NCBI GenBank assembly: GCA_964030475.1
Contig: CAXIPT010000005.1
Location: forward strand, 6,439,838-6,503,837
Reading direction: 5' to 3'
DNA length: 64,000 nucleotides
Source: Tethya wilhelma
Lineage: Eukaryota; Porifera; Demospongiae; Tethyida; Tethyidae
Positions within the stretch are counted from its first letter, which is position 1. Every line of letters starts with the position of its first letter. The notes below the pieces were generated by a model. It made no database searches. It had not been told where the DNA came from and was given only the letters and a program-made list of their open reading frames with translations. A program made the position numbers and the translations under genes. This document shows, one piece after another, positions 44,055-55,973 of the stretch.

Positions 44055-44304
44055 GATGATTGTTGGACTGACTCACTTATCAAGTATGTCATAAGCTAGC
44101 TAACAACAACGGTCTGTTCCTTACCTCCCTGGTCTCCAAAGTGGGCCACTGATCTGACGTGGGTCAGAGGGACAAACTCAAGATGTTTGAACATCTTAGT
44201 GGGCGCATTTCTCAGACTGAAGTTGTTCACTTGCCGACGCTTAGCAACCTGAATCACAACAGAGTAACTTAATGTCAACAGCAACAACTGAACCTTTCTA
44301 AGTA

Positions 44305-44355
<51 letters not shown>

Positions 44356-44356
44356 N

Positions 44357-44414
<58 letters not shown>

Positions 44415-45228
44415 ATCAGGGAGATGGACTAAGGATCCTTCTCTTCCTCTGAGCCCCCCACCTGGGTGATGATGGTGAGTATCTCCACATAGTTCTTCTC
44501 CGTCTGGAGCAGCTCTGATGCGATGTGTCTCCTGGCTGTGTCCACCTTGGAGGAGGAGGGACGGGGGGCACCAGAGGAGGCCACCAGGGGGGACACACCA
44601 TGGCCGGGGGACCGGTCACGTTTACCAAGAGCTGTAGGGGGAGGGAGAGAAATGATAGCTAGGAGATGAAACACAAAGTGATTTCTTTAGTACTGAGGAT
44701 ACTGTACACCACAGCAATGCAGTGATTGTACAGTCATTGCAGCCAACTCACTAGGTGTGGAGGGGGAGGAGAGAGAGAAGAGAGAGGCCTCAAGGAGACA
44801 GCTGATGTCCAGGCTGGTGAGACTGGCGTGGAGGGAGGTGTTGATGGAGGCACGACGCCTGCTGCTGCTGCGATGAGAACCCCCCTCCTAAGAGAGAGAT
44901 CAAAACATTAAGAACAAATTATTATTAAATCTATTCACCCAGTAATTATCTAGCGTCTAGTCATTTAGATTCTTACAATTATTGTCACAAAGACAATATT
45001 AAACAGTAAACAAGTGAGTCACTCACCTTGGCCAGGTAGAGCTGTTCATCAACGCAGGCCTCGATCTGAATGCTCTCCCAGAACCACTGCTGTTTGACCA
45101 CCTTCACTCTTGAGGGGGTGGAAGGGATAATTGCAGGGTCTACCTCATCCGAGACCACCAGATGAGTCACATCAGGCTCACTCAGTGCAGCACAAATGCC
45201 ACCTGCAGCAGAGACAGAGATAGAGAGG

Positions 45229-45311
<83 letters not shown>

Positions 45312-46384
45312 GGAGATAGGGAGAGAGAGAGAGAGAGGTTTGTACAAAATTACACATTTGATCTCTCCCACCCATATATATAGGTGGAATATAGTGTGGG
45401 GGGTACGCTAAATCCCACCCATATATATAGGTGGAATATAGTGTAGGGGTACGCTATTTTCCTCCTATATATATGGGAGTGATTTAGTGTAGGGGTACGC
45501 TATTTTCCTCCTATATATATGGGAGTGATTTAGTGTAGGGGTACGCTATTTTCCTCCTATATATATAGGAGTGATTTAGCGTAGGGGTACGCTATTTTCC
45601 TCCTATATATATAGGAGGGATTTAGCGTAGGGGTACGCTATTTTCCTCCTGTATTTCAATATAAAGTACTGGGATTTAGTGTAAGTGCATTATTGCTCAT
45701 TTCTACATTGGGAGTGGAGTGGAGAATATAGAGAGTAACATGATATCAGTCTGAGAGAAAAGTATATAAAGTATATAATGAAAAGTGAAGAGCTTTGTAG
45801 CTATGATGTGTGTACCTCAACCTCTGTGCCTTTATAATAATTATTTGCAAGAGTGCAGCCTTTCATGTTTATGAACCTGTCAACCTTTACTCAAGACCTG
45901 TCAAAAAGTGAGGAAGGATCTGTCAAAAAATAACCTTACTCAATACCTGTCAAAAGGGAAATAAAAGCTGGCCTACTGAGATGCTAGCAATCATTTTCCA
46001 AGTCTCAGTTTCTAGTAACTAGCTCAGCTAGGAGATCTACTTTGAATGGAGATATCAGGAGATGACTTTGACTATCAGTCTGAGGAGCCGAGCAAGAAGA
46101 TGAAGAAAGAATATTTCCATCACTCTGTAACAATGCACACACACCCTATTATCTCCTGTATTTTTAAACAATCATTGTTACTTTTCCCTATAAAATTAAC
46201 ATAATTAGTTGGTGGAATTGTGATTGTACACTAAAGTCCCCCTCCCAATGTAGAAATGAGCAATAATGCACTTACACTAAATCCCAGTACTTTATATTAA
46301 AATATAGGAGGAAAATAGCGTACCCCTACGCTATATCCTTCCTATATATATAGGAGGAAAATAGCGTACCCCTACGCTCTATAC

Positions 46385-46425
<41 letters not shown>

Positions 46426-46751
46426 GTGTTTAACTTTGACCATCTTTACCAGACAACAGACCATTGGCGGGTAATGGTCGTCAAAGTTAAAACCAACTAA
46501 ACTACATCTATTCTGATATGGTGCATTGACGGTCATACCGTTGCCAGTAGTGATCTCTCTCATGTGTTCCTCTTCCTGGGCAGGGAAGCCATGGAGAGCG
46601 ATGACACACCCTTTGAAGGGAAGCTGCTTGTGGACCATGAGGTCCTCGTCCGTAGCAAATATGGCCGGGCTGTGTCTCTGCTCCCAGCACTTGTGGATCC
46701 ACTCCTCACTCATGATGGCTGTACCCCGGGTCACCGCGACCTGGGGGCATG

Positions 46752-46789
<38 letters not shown>

Positions 46790-47229
46790 TGTGTGTGTGT
46801 GTGAGAGTGTGTGCTGGTATACTAACATGCATCCTAGTATAATAGATTGGAAAAATTTGCTGCCAAAGTTTCATTCCACCACTCATGTAAGTGTCCAAAA
46901 TTTTCTCAATTCAATAATACCGTACTGTGTCCCACTAGGAGGCTATGAGTGTTGTGCCCCTGGTCCCACCCACCCACCTACCTGGTACTTGGAGCCACTG
47001 ACAGAGTGGGCCACGATGTGAGTGACGCTGGGGGCAACATCGTTGCGGATGCTGGCACCCATCTGGTGCGAGAGGGAGCACAGCCTCTTGAGCTCTGTCT
47101 TGTCTTTGAAGCCAGTCAGACAGAGAACCACTCCCTCCATTGTGGAGGAGAAGACAGGCCTACTGCTGTGAGGGAGGCTCTGCAAGGACAAGGGACAAGT
47201 GTGTGGGAGAGAGAGAGAGAGAACGTCTN

Positions 47230-47281
<52 letters not shown>

Positions 47282-47932
47282 CCTAGCTAGCTGAACCATC
47301 TATCTTGATGCGCAATGGGCAATGGTACCTTCTTTCTCTGAGCACAAGAGAAGACACAGGAAGGACCAACAATCCTACAAGCAAAGATCAAAATAAAAAT
47401 GACATGTTAACAGTATTTAGCACACATACAGATGTAAGCCATAGCTCCCTCTCTAGCTATCTTCGTTTAAGTTCACCTTAGCTTCCTGGAGTGAAGGTAG
47501 TTGTAGGCATCTCCTTCAAACTGCTCACAGACAAACACCATGTCACACTCGTCAGGGATCTCATCAGGCAGGGTCTTCCCATCACACGAATAGCACACCA
47601 CATGATCAAGACTCTGAGAGAGACACACAAACACACACAGAAGGTAAATAACTTTAACTAGTGAGCATGCAACAAATTTTTTATGGACTCTCTACCTCTA
47701 GAGCTGCTTCAATGTCTGGTTTCTCCTCATCACTAATGATACAGGCATACTGAGCCTCATCTGGAACAATGAAGCATGGAGTCAGAATTTGAAAAAAAAT
47801 TATAACTTTCATGATAAAATTAATACTTATACCTTCAACTTTTACAGGAGAGAGCTTTTCAAACACCACCGGCACTCTATATGTCAGAGGACGGCTACCC
47901 ACGCTGCTTGAGTCGTTCTCCATAGCCTCCAT
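42640..47932 (-). CDS. ECT2: ECT2 homolog: BRCT-DH-PH Rho guanine nucleotide exchange factor
   Basis: Many short exons on the minus strand; ATG 47932 (MEAMENDSS), stop 42640 after RTPKAKRPALSRFPSF. The N-terminal region (DEAQYACIISDEEKPDIEAA) is followed by BRCT domains: VVLCLTGFKDKTELKRLCSL, GTAIMSEEWIHKCWEQ, PFKGCVIALHGFP, and VKVVKQQWFWESIQ. The DH domain starts with ASELLQTEKNYVEILTIITQ at about 44460. The PH region (FKHLEFVPLTHVRSV; SFGLLVRWPEDPQEKLLLF) and a basic C-terminal tail (GAKKKVKRAFSGRQTSRR) follow. ECT2 activates RhoA at the cleavage furrow in cytokinesis. Most of the DH core is absent between 44410 and 44250, exactly where a single N (44356) joins opposed CT and GA tracts. 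The gene is therefore incomplete in this assembly, not necessarily in the animal. Confidence 0.87.
43315..43419. repeat. 25-bp minisatellite, four copies
   Basis: Four head-to-tail copies of a 25-bp unit beginning GTCAGGATATTCACGCCAGT, one with TTAATG in place of TCACG. It lies in an ECT2 intron. Confidence 0.92.
44316..44411. other. Single-N join between opposed CT and GA microsatellites
   Basis: A (TC)n tract reaches the N at 44356 and a (GA)n tract leaves it. An immediate switch to the complementary repeat is what a forced join of two contig ends would give. The exons for most of the ECT2 DH domain are missing at this point. Confidence 0.8.
45366..46385. mobile_element. Foldback element with palindromic 46-bp tandem repeats
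   Basis: The left arm (45366-45715) has about six tandem units of ~46 bp. Each unit contains GGGGTACGCTATTTTCCTCC followed by a self-complementary CTATATATATAG core. The right arm (46243-46385) is the inverted complement of the left arm's inner end: the stretch around AAATCCCAGTACTTTATATT and two repeat units. The ~525-bp centre is unique, with the short direct repeat ACCTGTCAAAA, and holds no convincing open frame. The whole lies in an ECT2 intron, flanked by GA microsatellites. This is the structure of a foldback (TIR-repeat) transposon. Confidence 0.75.
47213..47277. repeat. GA microsatellite with single N
   Basis: A (GA)n tract broken by ACGTCT and an N at 47229, in an ECT2 intron between two BRCT-region exons. 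The flanking exons look complete, so little coding sequence needs to be missing here. Confidence 0.75.
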
Positions 47933-48060
47933 TACGAAGAGAATGAGTCTTCTTGAAAATTACAGAGATTTTGAAATTTTGTTTTTGAAACTGGCGGGAT
48001 TTGCATATTTGGAATAACAATTACGTCATAGGTCTACAGGGAATTCCGGAACACTCGAAA

Positions 48061-48145
48061 ATATGGTAAAGGGTCTCCATCAACACTACAAAGAGGTCCG
48101 AGGTCGGGGATCTGCAAGTGATGAATTTTTTCCTTCTCTTCTTTA
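48061..48145. repeat. Second copy of the 40.5-kb repeat modules
   Basis: ATATGGTAAAGGGTCTCCAT and GGTCCGAGGTCGGGGATC, here only about 12 bp apart, followed by GATGAATTTTTTCCTTCTC. It lies 130 bp upstream of the ECT2 start codon. Confidence 0.75.
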
Positions 48146-48239
48146 CCAATAAGATCCATGTCAACCATCCCTTACCCCCTCCACTTGATCCCTTCCCTCG
48201 TGTGCGATAAATTTAATTAACAATCTGTTCACGAATCAA

Positions 48240-49271
48240 TCACACACTGATATCAGCACAGCTGTACACACGAACACAGCCATCTCTACAGCTGGTGTAA
48301 ATGTGGTTTGCAATGATCTTAACACATGAAACAGTGTCTACATCTGGTCCTGTCAGTTTAGTCACACTTCTCTGAGGGAAGGCCTCCTCGCTAGTCCTCC
48401 AAATGATGCAACTACCGTCAGCTGTCAGTGAGGAATGAGAAATAAGAATGAATATACAATGGCATTTATACCAGCTTTTTAAACTTTGCTAAAAAAAATA
48501 CCAAATTATCGGCGGAAATAAAATTAGGCAGATTGTTGAAAATTCCATGATTGGTGGATTTTAATTTGGTGGTAGCGCATGCAGTAGTACATGTATTCCG
48601 TATGTGCTGCACATAAACATGACTGTTTCGTGGATTTAATGTTGGCAACCCTTACCAAAAATGCCAATCTGCCAATATTAAAATTCACCAAATTTTTGTG
48701 CTATACGGTAATAACCAATGTTTATGTACTCAAGGACAATCATTGCATTAAGATAGTAGTTGGGCAAGATGTAGCAACATTGCAGTGGGACATACTTACC
48801 AAAACTGCACAGACACTTGTCTCCTTCCACGGAACGGACAGCTGTAACTGAGGAACTTCCAAACGATACCCGACGAAGAAATCTCCTGCAGAGAAACACA
48901 CACACAGTAAGTGTACGTGCAGCTTGCCACTGTTATTCAGGGAGATATTGGACACACACTCACGCTGGTTGTCTTAAGTCGACCATGCTAATGGTTCCAT
49001 CTTCTGCTCCACACAGAGCCTGATGGTCACTGGCAAATGAGCAGCTGGTCAGAGGAGACTGGTCCCCAGCAACACTGAACACCTGTGAACAGGAACAATC
49101 ACTAGCTGTATGATTACAGCCAGCTGGGGAATAACTACACATCTTACACTTTGTCTGTTTCTGATGTCTACACTTCTGAGAGTGCCATCTTCACAAGCCA
49201 GGAGCAGCAGCTTGTCACAGGTACCATACTCAGGCTCTACATGCAGCAATGAATGGAACAATGTCCACATA
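48240..49271 (-). CDS. PAAF1: PAAF1-like WD40 protein, C-terminal part (5' end lost at assembly join)
   Basis: At least four exons: about 49150-49271, 48963-49083, 48801-48895 and 48240-48420. They read CDKLLLLACEDGTLRSVDIRNRQ, SCSFASDHQALCGAEDGTISMVDLR, RVSFGSSSVTAVRSVEGDK and DGSCIIWRTSEEAFP, then VTKLTGPDVD and HIYTSCRDGCVRVYS before the stop. This order matches the last WD40 repeats of PAAF1, which ends with the same DGSC, ELTG and IYTCCRDG-type blocks. PAAF1 (Rpn14 in yeast) is a chaperone for the proteasome's ATPase ring. The N-terminal repeats are not in the window. At 49272 an N joins this exon directly to a glypican exon. Confidence 0.8.
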
Positions 49272-49272
49272 N
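49272..49272. other. Single-N join between PAAF1 and glypican
   Basis: Left of the N, the minus strand reads a PAAF1 WD40 exon; right of it, an acidic glypican C-terminal exon. Neither gene is complete at this point, so sequence is missing. Confidence 0.8.
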
Positions 49273-49882
49273 TCATCATCATCTGAATCAACTGCGTTAA
49301 TATCATTGTCTTCATCCTCTGTTGATAAGATGGTCATTGTGCCCAGTGAGACATCAGAAGTTCTAGTACTCTGGAACCGGGTTGTCCTCTCTGTCTCAGG
49401 CGTTGCTCCGGTGGTTGTTTCATGGCTATCCAGCTGGTCCCTGAAGAACCCATTCACGTAGGGAAGGTTAAACTCAGGGTCTACCTTTTCGTCAATTACT
49501 CCCTTCGGAGGTACAGTTGTCACCTCCATGTCCTCAAACCCATTGGACAGTTTCGTGTTATTGGAACCGGACCCACAGTCAAAACCAGAACCAGAACCGG
49601 ACCCAGAACCTGGCTCGCATCCAGATCCAGATCCTGAATTGTACAGAGAGTCACCATCAGGATCCTCACAAGAGGAGAAATGGTTTCTTGTGCAGTCTTC
49701 ATCGTCACTGTCAGAGCACTCCTGCCTGTAGACCAGGGTGGTGTTGATCTTCCTGGCCATGGCTCTCAGTCTGTGGATGAGGTCAGCATACTGGATGGTG
49801 GTGTCCATTCTGACATGAGAGTAGGCTTCGTTGTTGAGCTGATCTGCTTTTAAAGGACCAGCCAATTCTGAGTCGTCACTCC

Positions 49883-49944
<62 letters not shown>

Positions 49945-52900
49945 AGAGTGAAAATGAAAGATGTTTTCACAAGTACTTTCACAACCTATACACCATCAAA
50001 CATATTTCCTACATGCAAACAAAACATTAACCATTCTGAGTGGAAACAGCTGTTCTAATTGAGTTACTACACTGTACATTCTGTGGCAACTAGCTAGCCC
50101 AACAAGCACACCAAATTGTGTCATCAACAGATGGCTTACAAGAGGAGCACACTAAATTAAATTAGGACCACAAATACTTGTATTGTGGAGAGACCAGATT
50201 GTGTTATGGAGAGAAAACAACAGAATCGACTCAAAATCACCATGACCTATATTCTAACCCAGGCAAATTTCAGAAACACATGCTGTCTGCTCTAGCCAGC
50301 AAATGATGTTATCTGACCAACCTCTTCAGCGCTACACCTGTCCAGCAGTTAACGCTATCCGTTGCTATGTGGTTGCTATAGCACATGTCATTGGGCAGGG
50401 AGCTCATAAGGGACTGCAGCTCATCGAGACAACCCAGCTCAACGGTGAAGGCTGAGGAGAAGGCATCTTCCCCTCCCTGGTTGATCGTCAGGATACGAGT
50501 CTCTTCCTCCTCAAAGCCAGCGCTCAGAGGTTGGTAGAAGAGAGTCCTCCTTCTCTCTCTCTCCAGGACAATGGACTGAGGGCCACCACATTCTGTGGCT
50601 GTCTGTGGATGGAGGCCGCAAGAATATGACATTAACATTGTATCTGAGACATCTCCACATACACATGGTATCATTGTAGGTAAAAACTTTCACATGTGAA
50701 AATTATTACAATGTAACATATTGTATTCAGTGTAATATGGCCTACCTTAGCCCACCAATTGTATTCAGTGTTCTTCAAATCGTGAATGACATTCACAAAT
50801 CCTTCAAGTAAGTTGTCTTTGAATACCTCTGGACTCAGTTCTGTTTCAAGGTGATTTGCAAGTACTTTGAGTTCAAACAGCATGGCTCTAAAGTCCACCT
50901 CCAGCTCTGCAATGTCAGCCATGCAGCCCAACATAGTGTTCAAGCACAGATTGTTGCAAGGATGAAATATGATGACTCCAGCACAAATCTTGCAATGCTT
51001 CATCCTGGTGAGTGCCGACACACAAGCAGAAGAGAACCGATGTCTTTTTACTGTCTTTATCACCTCCTCTGCCAACTGGAAGCCTTCGATGAAGATCTTC
51101 CAGTCATACAGCTGCCTGCCAAATGCTTCCACAATGTCAGTCACATGATCCTCCATCAGTGACTCGGTTATGTTCTTCATGCACTCCATTTGATGTGCAT
51201 TTTGTGATACGTTCTCAAAGTCAATATTGCTCTGGACAAATCTCTCCACTACCAGCTGGGTGATGTTCCTTACTTGAGATTTTATCAATGGCTTTAGAAG
51301 ACAAAGGTCAGGAGAAATGGAGAATTCAGTCAAATATTTGTAGAGCTGATCGAAGGTGTTTGGTGGCAGGGTCTTCAGGGTCTCATTGATCCTTAACTCT
51401 AGTTGTCTCCTGGACTCCTTCAAGCTCTCCCTCATGCCATCTGGAGAGATAAGAGTGAGGATGATTATGGCATGCATGGTCGTAATGTAATTAGTGTAAT
51501 GAGATTCATTGTTTATGTTTACATACTCGATGAGTATGTTTGTTTTTTGAAGTACATGAAAACAAATCGAAATTAGTTCCCACTGTCTCCTCCAGTGCCC
51601 AGCATACCTATGTGTGCATGCATGCAGTACCCATGCAGGCTGCATACCTATTATGTGTGCATGCAGCATGCAGTATATTAAATTTTTAATGTGTGCATGC
51701 ATGAATGCCTGAAACCATTGCATATACCTGCCCACACTACACTGTACCATGATCACATTGCACTGGTATATCCTTGTGGGGCAAACCACTCCAGGACTCC
51801 ACCATCTGGTGAGCTAACCTCTGCTCACCAAGGACTAATTACACTGCTCCTTGTCAGGACTCTGGACTGCTCAACCAGCAACAGTACAAGTGATGGCAAC
51901 CATGGAAATCATTACCACTGAGCAAGACCACAAGCCTAAGCATTGCCACCTTGAACATTCACAGAAGAACAATTAAAGTTCACATGAGGTAAACAGCTCC
52001 TAATTCACTTAGAGTGCAACCACAAATTTGTCTACTTTGTTAGCCTAAACTAGTAAGGTATATGATTACTGTGCCCATGGCTCCCAGAGACACCTGGTTG
52101 AAATTATGGCCAATCAAGAGTGAGGGATCAGGCTGTCCACATTAAGAGAAGCTGTATACCTTGATGAGAAGTGTGGTGGAATCATGTCTGCCTACAAGCC
52201 ATGAAGGAAACATGCATGGGCTCAGCATGGATCAATTGAGAAAAGCTTGTGTAATACACTTACTGTAGACTATAAGTTAACTGAGCAGGTTGCAATTGCA
52301 CTGAGCAGATTACAATTGCAACCTGCAGAAAGTGAAGCGTTTTGTTATTTATTAACATGCAGAACTGGGTTTGGAAATGAAATTATATTAACTGAAGGCT
52401 GTTAATAGTTACCACGTAGCCATGAGCCTGACATTAATCATGAAATTATATGCTTTGAGGCTTGATCAACGATGCAAATAATTATGATTTTTAGCAATTT
52501 TGTTACATGTAGAGGACCACAGTGAGTAGTTTTCAAATCAAAGTTCGAAGTATATCTTTACATATTATCCTACAATAGCCACTATATCCCTTTCACTACA
52601 ACTCTCTCTCACACACTTGCACCTCCAAAACTCACAGTGTACTATGCCTACCCACTGAATGCAATAGAAGAAGCCTCTCAAAGCCTAGCTTGAGATAAGG
52701 GATCACCACTTACTCAAAAAACACAGCTGTGATAATTCAAGAGGCCAACAAGCCAAAAGGTGAAGGAACAATGCAAGTCTCTCTATCACCTCATTAGCTC
52801 AAGTGGCTAGTACATGAATGGGGAGGAGCTATGAAGAGCACTCAACCTATCAGCATGTCACCTAGTACCTACAGAGAAACACTTCACATTTCATCCATGA

Positions 52901-54350
52901 GTGACTTTGTGGTTAGATTTAAATTCCCAATGACATGACAACTTACAAGGAGACAAGAAGGTAAAGTCCATGTTCTCATTTTCACTGAACTAAATGTTCA
53001 TGGACAAATTTGACTGGAGTCAGAATTCTAGAGAGAAAGACCCATTTACCAGGTGGGCCATACTTGCATGCATGACTGTGAGCATGTTAAAGAAGACTTA
53101 CATATGCAAAATCCATTATCTAACTGGACCATCTGTTGAGGAAGCTCAGGTCTATGCATCCTGCTGATATCATATCTAGGGACCACACCAAGATACTCTG
53201 GGCCAGAAGCAGGCACACACTTAGGCTGATACTTTCTTTGCTTACTTATGTATGATAATTAACACAATGTCGTAATATGTTTGGGAAAAAACTGAAGTAA
53301 TTGCTCAACTCAGTGGCTGTTAATGCCAGACAATTTTGCAATAATTATTCCATCAACACTGCAATTTGTTAATGACATAAAACAGGTTGAAATGACTCCC
53401 ATCACAGCCAATGAGTTTAGAGTTCATAGTTATAAAAATGGTGAAAAATAGGTGCAAATCTATATACAAATGTGCACTTTAGCATCACAGATCTTACAAT
53501 GATAGCCATTTAGTCAATCTTCTACCTCTGATGAGAAGGACAAGGTACAATGACAATACAGCAATGAAATGCTGGTAGCTACTGCCACAATTATTTCATG
53601 TTTTAAAGATCTCTATTACCTTACCTGTTACAAAACTAAACTTTTGTGTTTTTTGGGGTTTTACTAGACACATGTCTCATATCAGCACTTGTGCTATACT
53701 CATGTTGTTCTTATGTCTATTTGACATTAGAAAAAAAATTAATAATCAATAGTTATTAATTAAACTTACGGTAGAATTCCCGGCCAGAAGTTGGGCAAGC
53801 AGTGAAGTGGTCTTCAATTGTTTTGTGGTAAACTAATCCATATTCTTTTCTTGCCACAATTAGTAATTCTTTCTCCGCTTCAGGCTTACAGCATGTTTCG
53901 TTCATTCCTACACACACTGCATTACTTGGGGCTACACGGAAAAACATGGTTTGATATTCTTATATATGCTTATACTGCAATACATGCAAACAAAGGCATG
54001 ATCATTATAAGACAGCAATTACTTGATTGAGGTTTATTCTCTTGAAAGTAGCCTTGAAAGCCTTGAGGATGAAGTTTTGAACGTTTTTCCCAAGCAGAAT
54101 AGACTTTATTGATTTCCAGTGTCTCTGAATTTTCAAGAGCTTCTGAAAGAATTGTAGAACGAGTATGTTCACATATTCCTTTCAGTGCTTGCTGTCGTGT
54201 CTCTCCAACATGAGTGCTGTCTGAGCTCTCTCCCGTGGCTTCCCGGGATCGCGAACGCTCACAAACTCCAGGATTCATCGCGAGCATGCCCAAGTATATC
54301 GTACACAAAACTAGACACAAGTGCCCTCTTCTATCACTGCACATCGCCAT
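49273..54350 (-). CDS. Glypican-like heparan sulfate proteoglycan core (3' end lost)
   Basis: The minus-strand ATG at 54350 (MAMCSDRRG) gives a signal peptide. Exons are about 54011-54350, 53770-53933, 50744-51441, 50310-50603 and 49273-49882. Glypican hallmarks are the ETCCKPEAEKELL cysteine motif, HCKICAGVIIFHPCNNLCLNTMLGCMA split into HCKICAG and CNNLCLNTMLGC, SSLPNDMC with VNCWTG, and a helix YADLIHRLRAMARKI before a dense Ser-Gly tract (NSGSGSGCEPGSGSGSGSG). The SG dipeptides in an acidic setting are glycosaminoglycan attachment sites. Glypicans hold heparan sulfate at the cell surface and tune Wnt, Hedgehog and BMP signals. The GPI-anchor signal is missing because the sequence stops at the N at 49272. 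The third intron spans 2.3 kb. Confidence 0.85.
51442..53769. other. Large glypican intron
   Basis: 2.3 kb, the longest intron in the window. I see no exon. Around 51880-51970 the plus strand reads LSIATLNIHR in a broken frame, which faintly recalls the start of a non-LTR retrotransposon endonuclease. ATTAGCTCAAGTGGCTAG near 52793 resembles a tRNA A box. Both are too weak to call. Confidence 0.5.
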
Positions 54351-54565
54351 TGTGGAAACGGTGAATCAAGTGTGACCACCGCTGATTGACAAGCTGTCTT
54401 TATTACCCCATCTTGAGCCGCGCAAGTTAAGTACCTAACCACTTCCGAAGCGATGCCCAGCGATAATGGTAAAGGTCGTTTCTAGCACGGATGCAATGCG
54501 CATGCGCGAACACAATGCACTGATGAACGCAGCTTGATGGTATGAGATAAAAGATTATTACTGTG

Positions 54566-55973
54566 TTATTGTAAAGTCTTTGACCAGATTTGGTCAACAT
54601 CATGTTTCTGCATCTTGAAAAGTACGCTCAATGCTCTCCAGCACTTTTCATGCGTTGTTAAGAGATAGGTATTCCACGGCTCTCTCTTGAAGCTGTAGTT
54701 GCCAACGACAACACATTGACAGCAGCGTGCCATGATAAGATAGAGGAGGGAGTCTAGCTCTTCCTGGCTGAAAGGAAAGGCATGGACGTACCCCAAGAGC
54801 ATCGGACTCACAAACTCAATAGGGTTTGAGTGATGAATTTCAAAACCCTTTAGGATGGTGTACGTTAGAAGGATCCCAAGTTCAAAAATGTGGCATGAGG
54901 TTACACAGTTGTCGAAATCAATAATGCCACCCATTTTATACGAGTCTCCACCATTTGAATCTTTCTTTAGTATAATATTGTAGCTGTTAGCATCACCATG
55001 AATGATGCCTTTCTTGAACATGGGGATCCTTGAGGCTACGTAATGGTTGAAATATTCTAGCACTTCTTCAACCATTTTCCTCTTATTTGGATCATCCAGT
55101 TCATGTACATAGGAACCAATGTTTGAGAAATGCATCAAATCCCAGTCCTTCAGGACCCGTTCCTCTAATGCAGGTACATGAAGTTTCTATACATGACAAA
55201 GAAATAGAACCATATTATAATATAACACCTCAACGTGATGAAGCCAATAGACACTTGTACATTCACTGTACATGTATTCTCCATTGTAAACTTACATGAA
55301 GTTCTTTGCAAACACTGCCCATGACTCTACCAACCTCATACAGCAACTCTGGTGTAAGATATTTACCCTCAACATCAGCAAAAATCTCTCCAGGAATATA
55401 CGTCAGAAGACGTACTGGAAATTTTATCTCCTGAACAAACTCGGCTTCACTGGAGCTCTCTTCCAACAGATCTGTGCCTTCAATTTGAACAATGTCACGT
55501 CCAGTCTTACTAGCCAGTGGCTGGACACACTCAAAGCCTCTACTCTTGAGATGCCTCAATATGAGGTTGACCCCCTCAAGGACTTCAAACGATGAAAACA
55601 AAGGATTGTTGATTTTGAGGACATACTCCTGAACAGCATCCTGATTTAGAGTGCAGCTGTGATTACGAAATGAATGGTGTGGGACACTGACATCGTGAAT
55701 TGTTCTACTTTCATTGAAACTGTCAGGCACTCGAATGCCTCTGAAGTAGTAGTTTCGATCGTGATAGCTTGGAAGTGACGTCAACGATAGCGCATCAATA
55801 TGTTTAAAATTAAAATGTTTTTTTAGAAGTTTTGAGATCGTTTGGTTCCCAACAACAGGTGGTCTTCCTATGACTGTAGAGGGAGGCACAGGCGAGGCTG
55901 CTTCTACCTCGTGGATCGTTTGACTCCTTTTCAAAATGCAATACTGTCCAAGAGTGGCGGCAGGGACTGTCAT
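54566..55973 (-). CDS. Hydroxylysine-kinase-like phosphotransferase, copy A
   Basis: Two main exons: about 55299-55973 and 54566-55186. The ATG at 55973 (MTVPAATLGQ) was chosen as the first in the kinase frame; an upstream exon is possible but I found none in phase. The protein has the APH-type kinase fold: an N-lobe with PSYHDRNYYFRG and EYVLKINNP, a catalytic loop HGDANSYNIIL and a metal-binding segment IIDFDNC. The C-terminal LLLTTHEKCW-type block is shared by all three local copies. Mammalian HYKK phosphorylates 5-hydroxylysine with GTP in lysine/collagen breakdown. The gene is divergent from copy B over 387 bp. Confidence 0.82.

Noticed and set aside
48460..48720. Possible MITE in a PAAF1 intron (GGTGGATTTTAATTTGG and ATTAAAATTCACCAAA).
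   Set aside because: The inverted parts are short, not terminal and imperfect; insufficient to define an element.
43900..50000. Numerous Ser-Leu, Arg-Glu open frames.
   Set aside because: Translations of CT/GA microsatellites in introns.
51880..51990. Possible LINE endonuclease start (LSIATLNIHR).
   Set aside because: Frame breaks after a few residues and no downstream reverse transcriptase motifs are seen.
52789..52830. tRNA A-box-like ATTAGCTCAAGTGGCTAG.
   Set aside because: No B box or stems found nearby.
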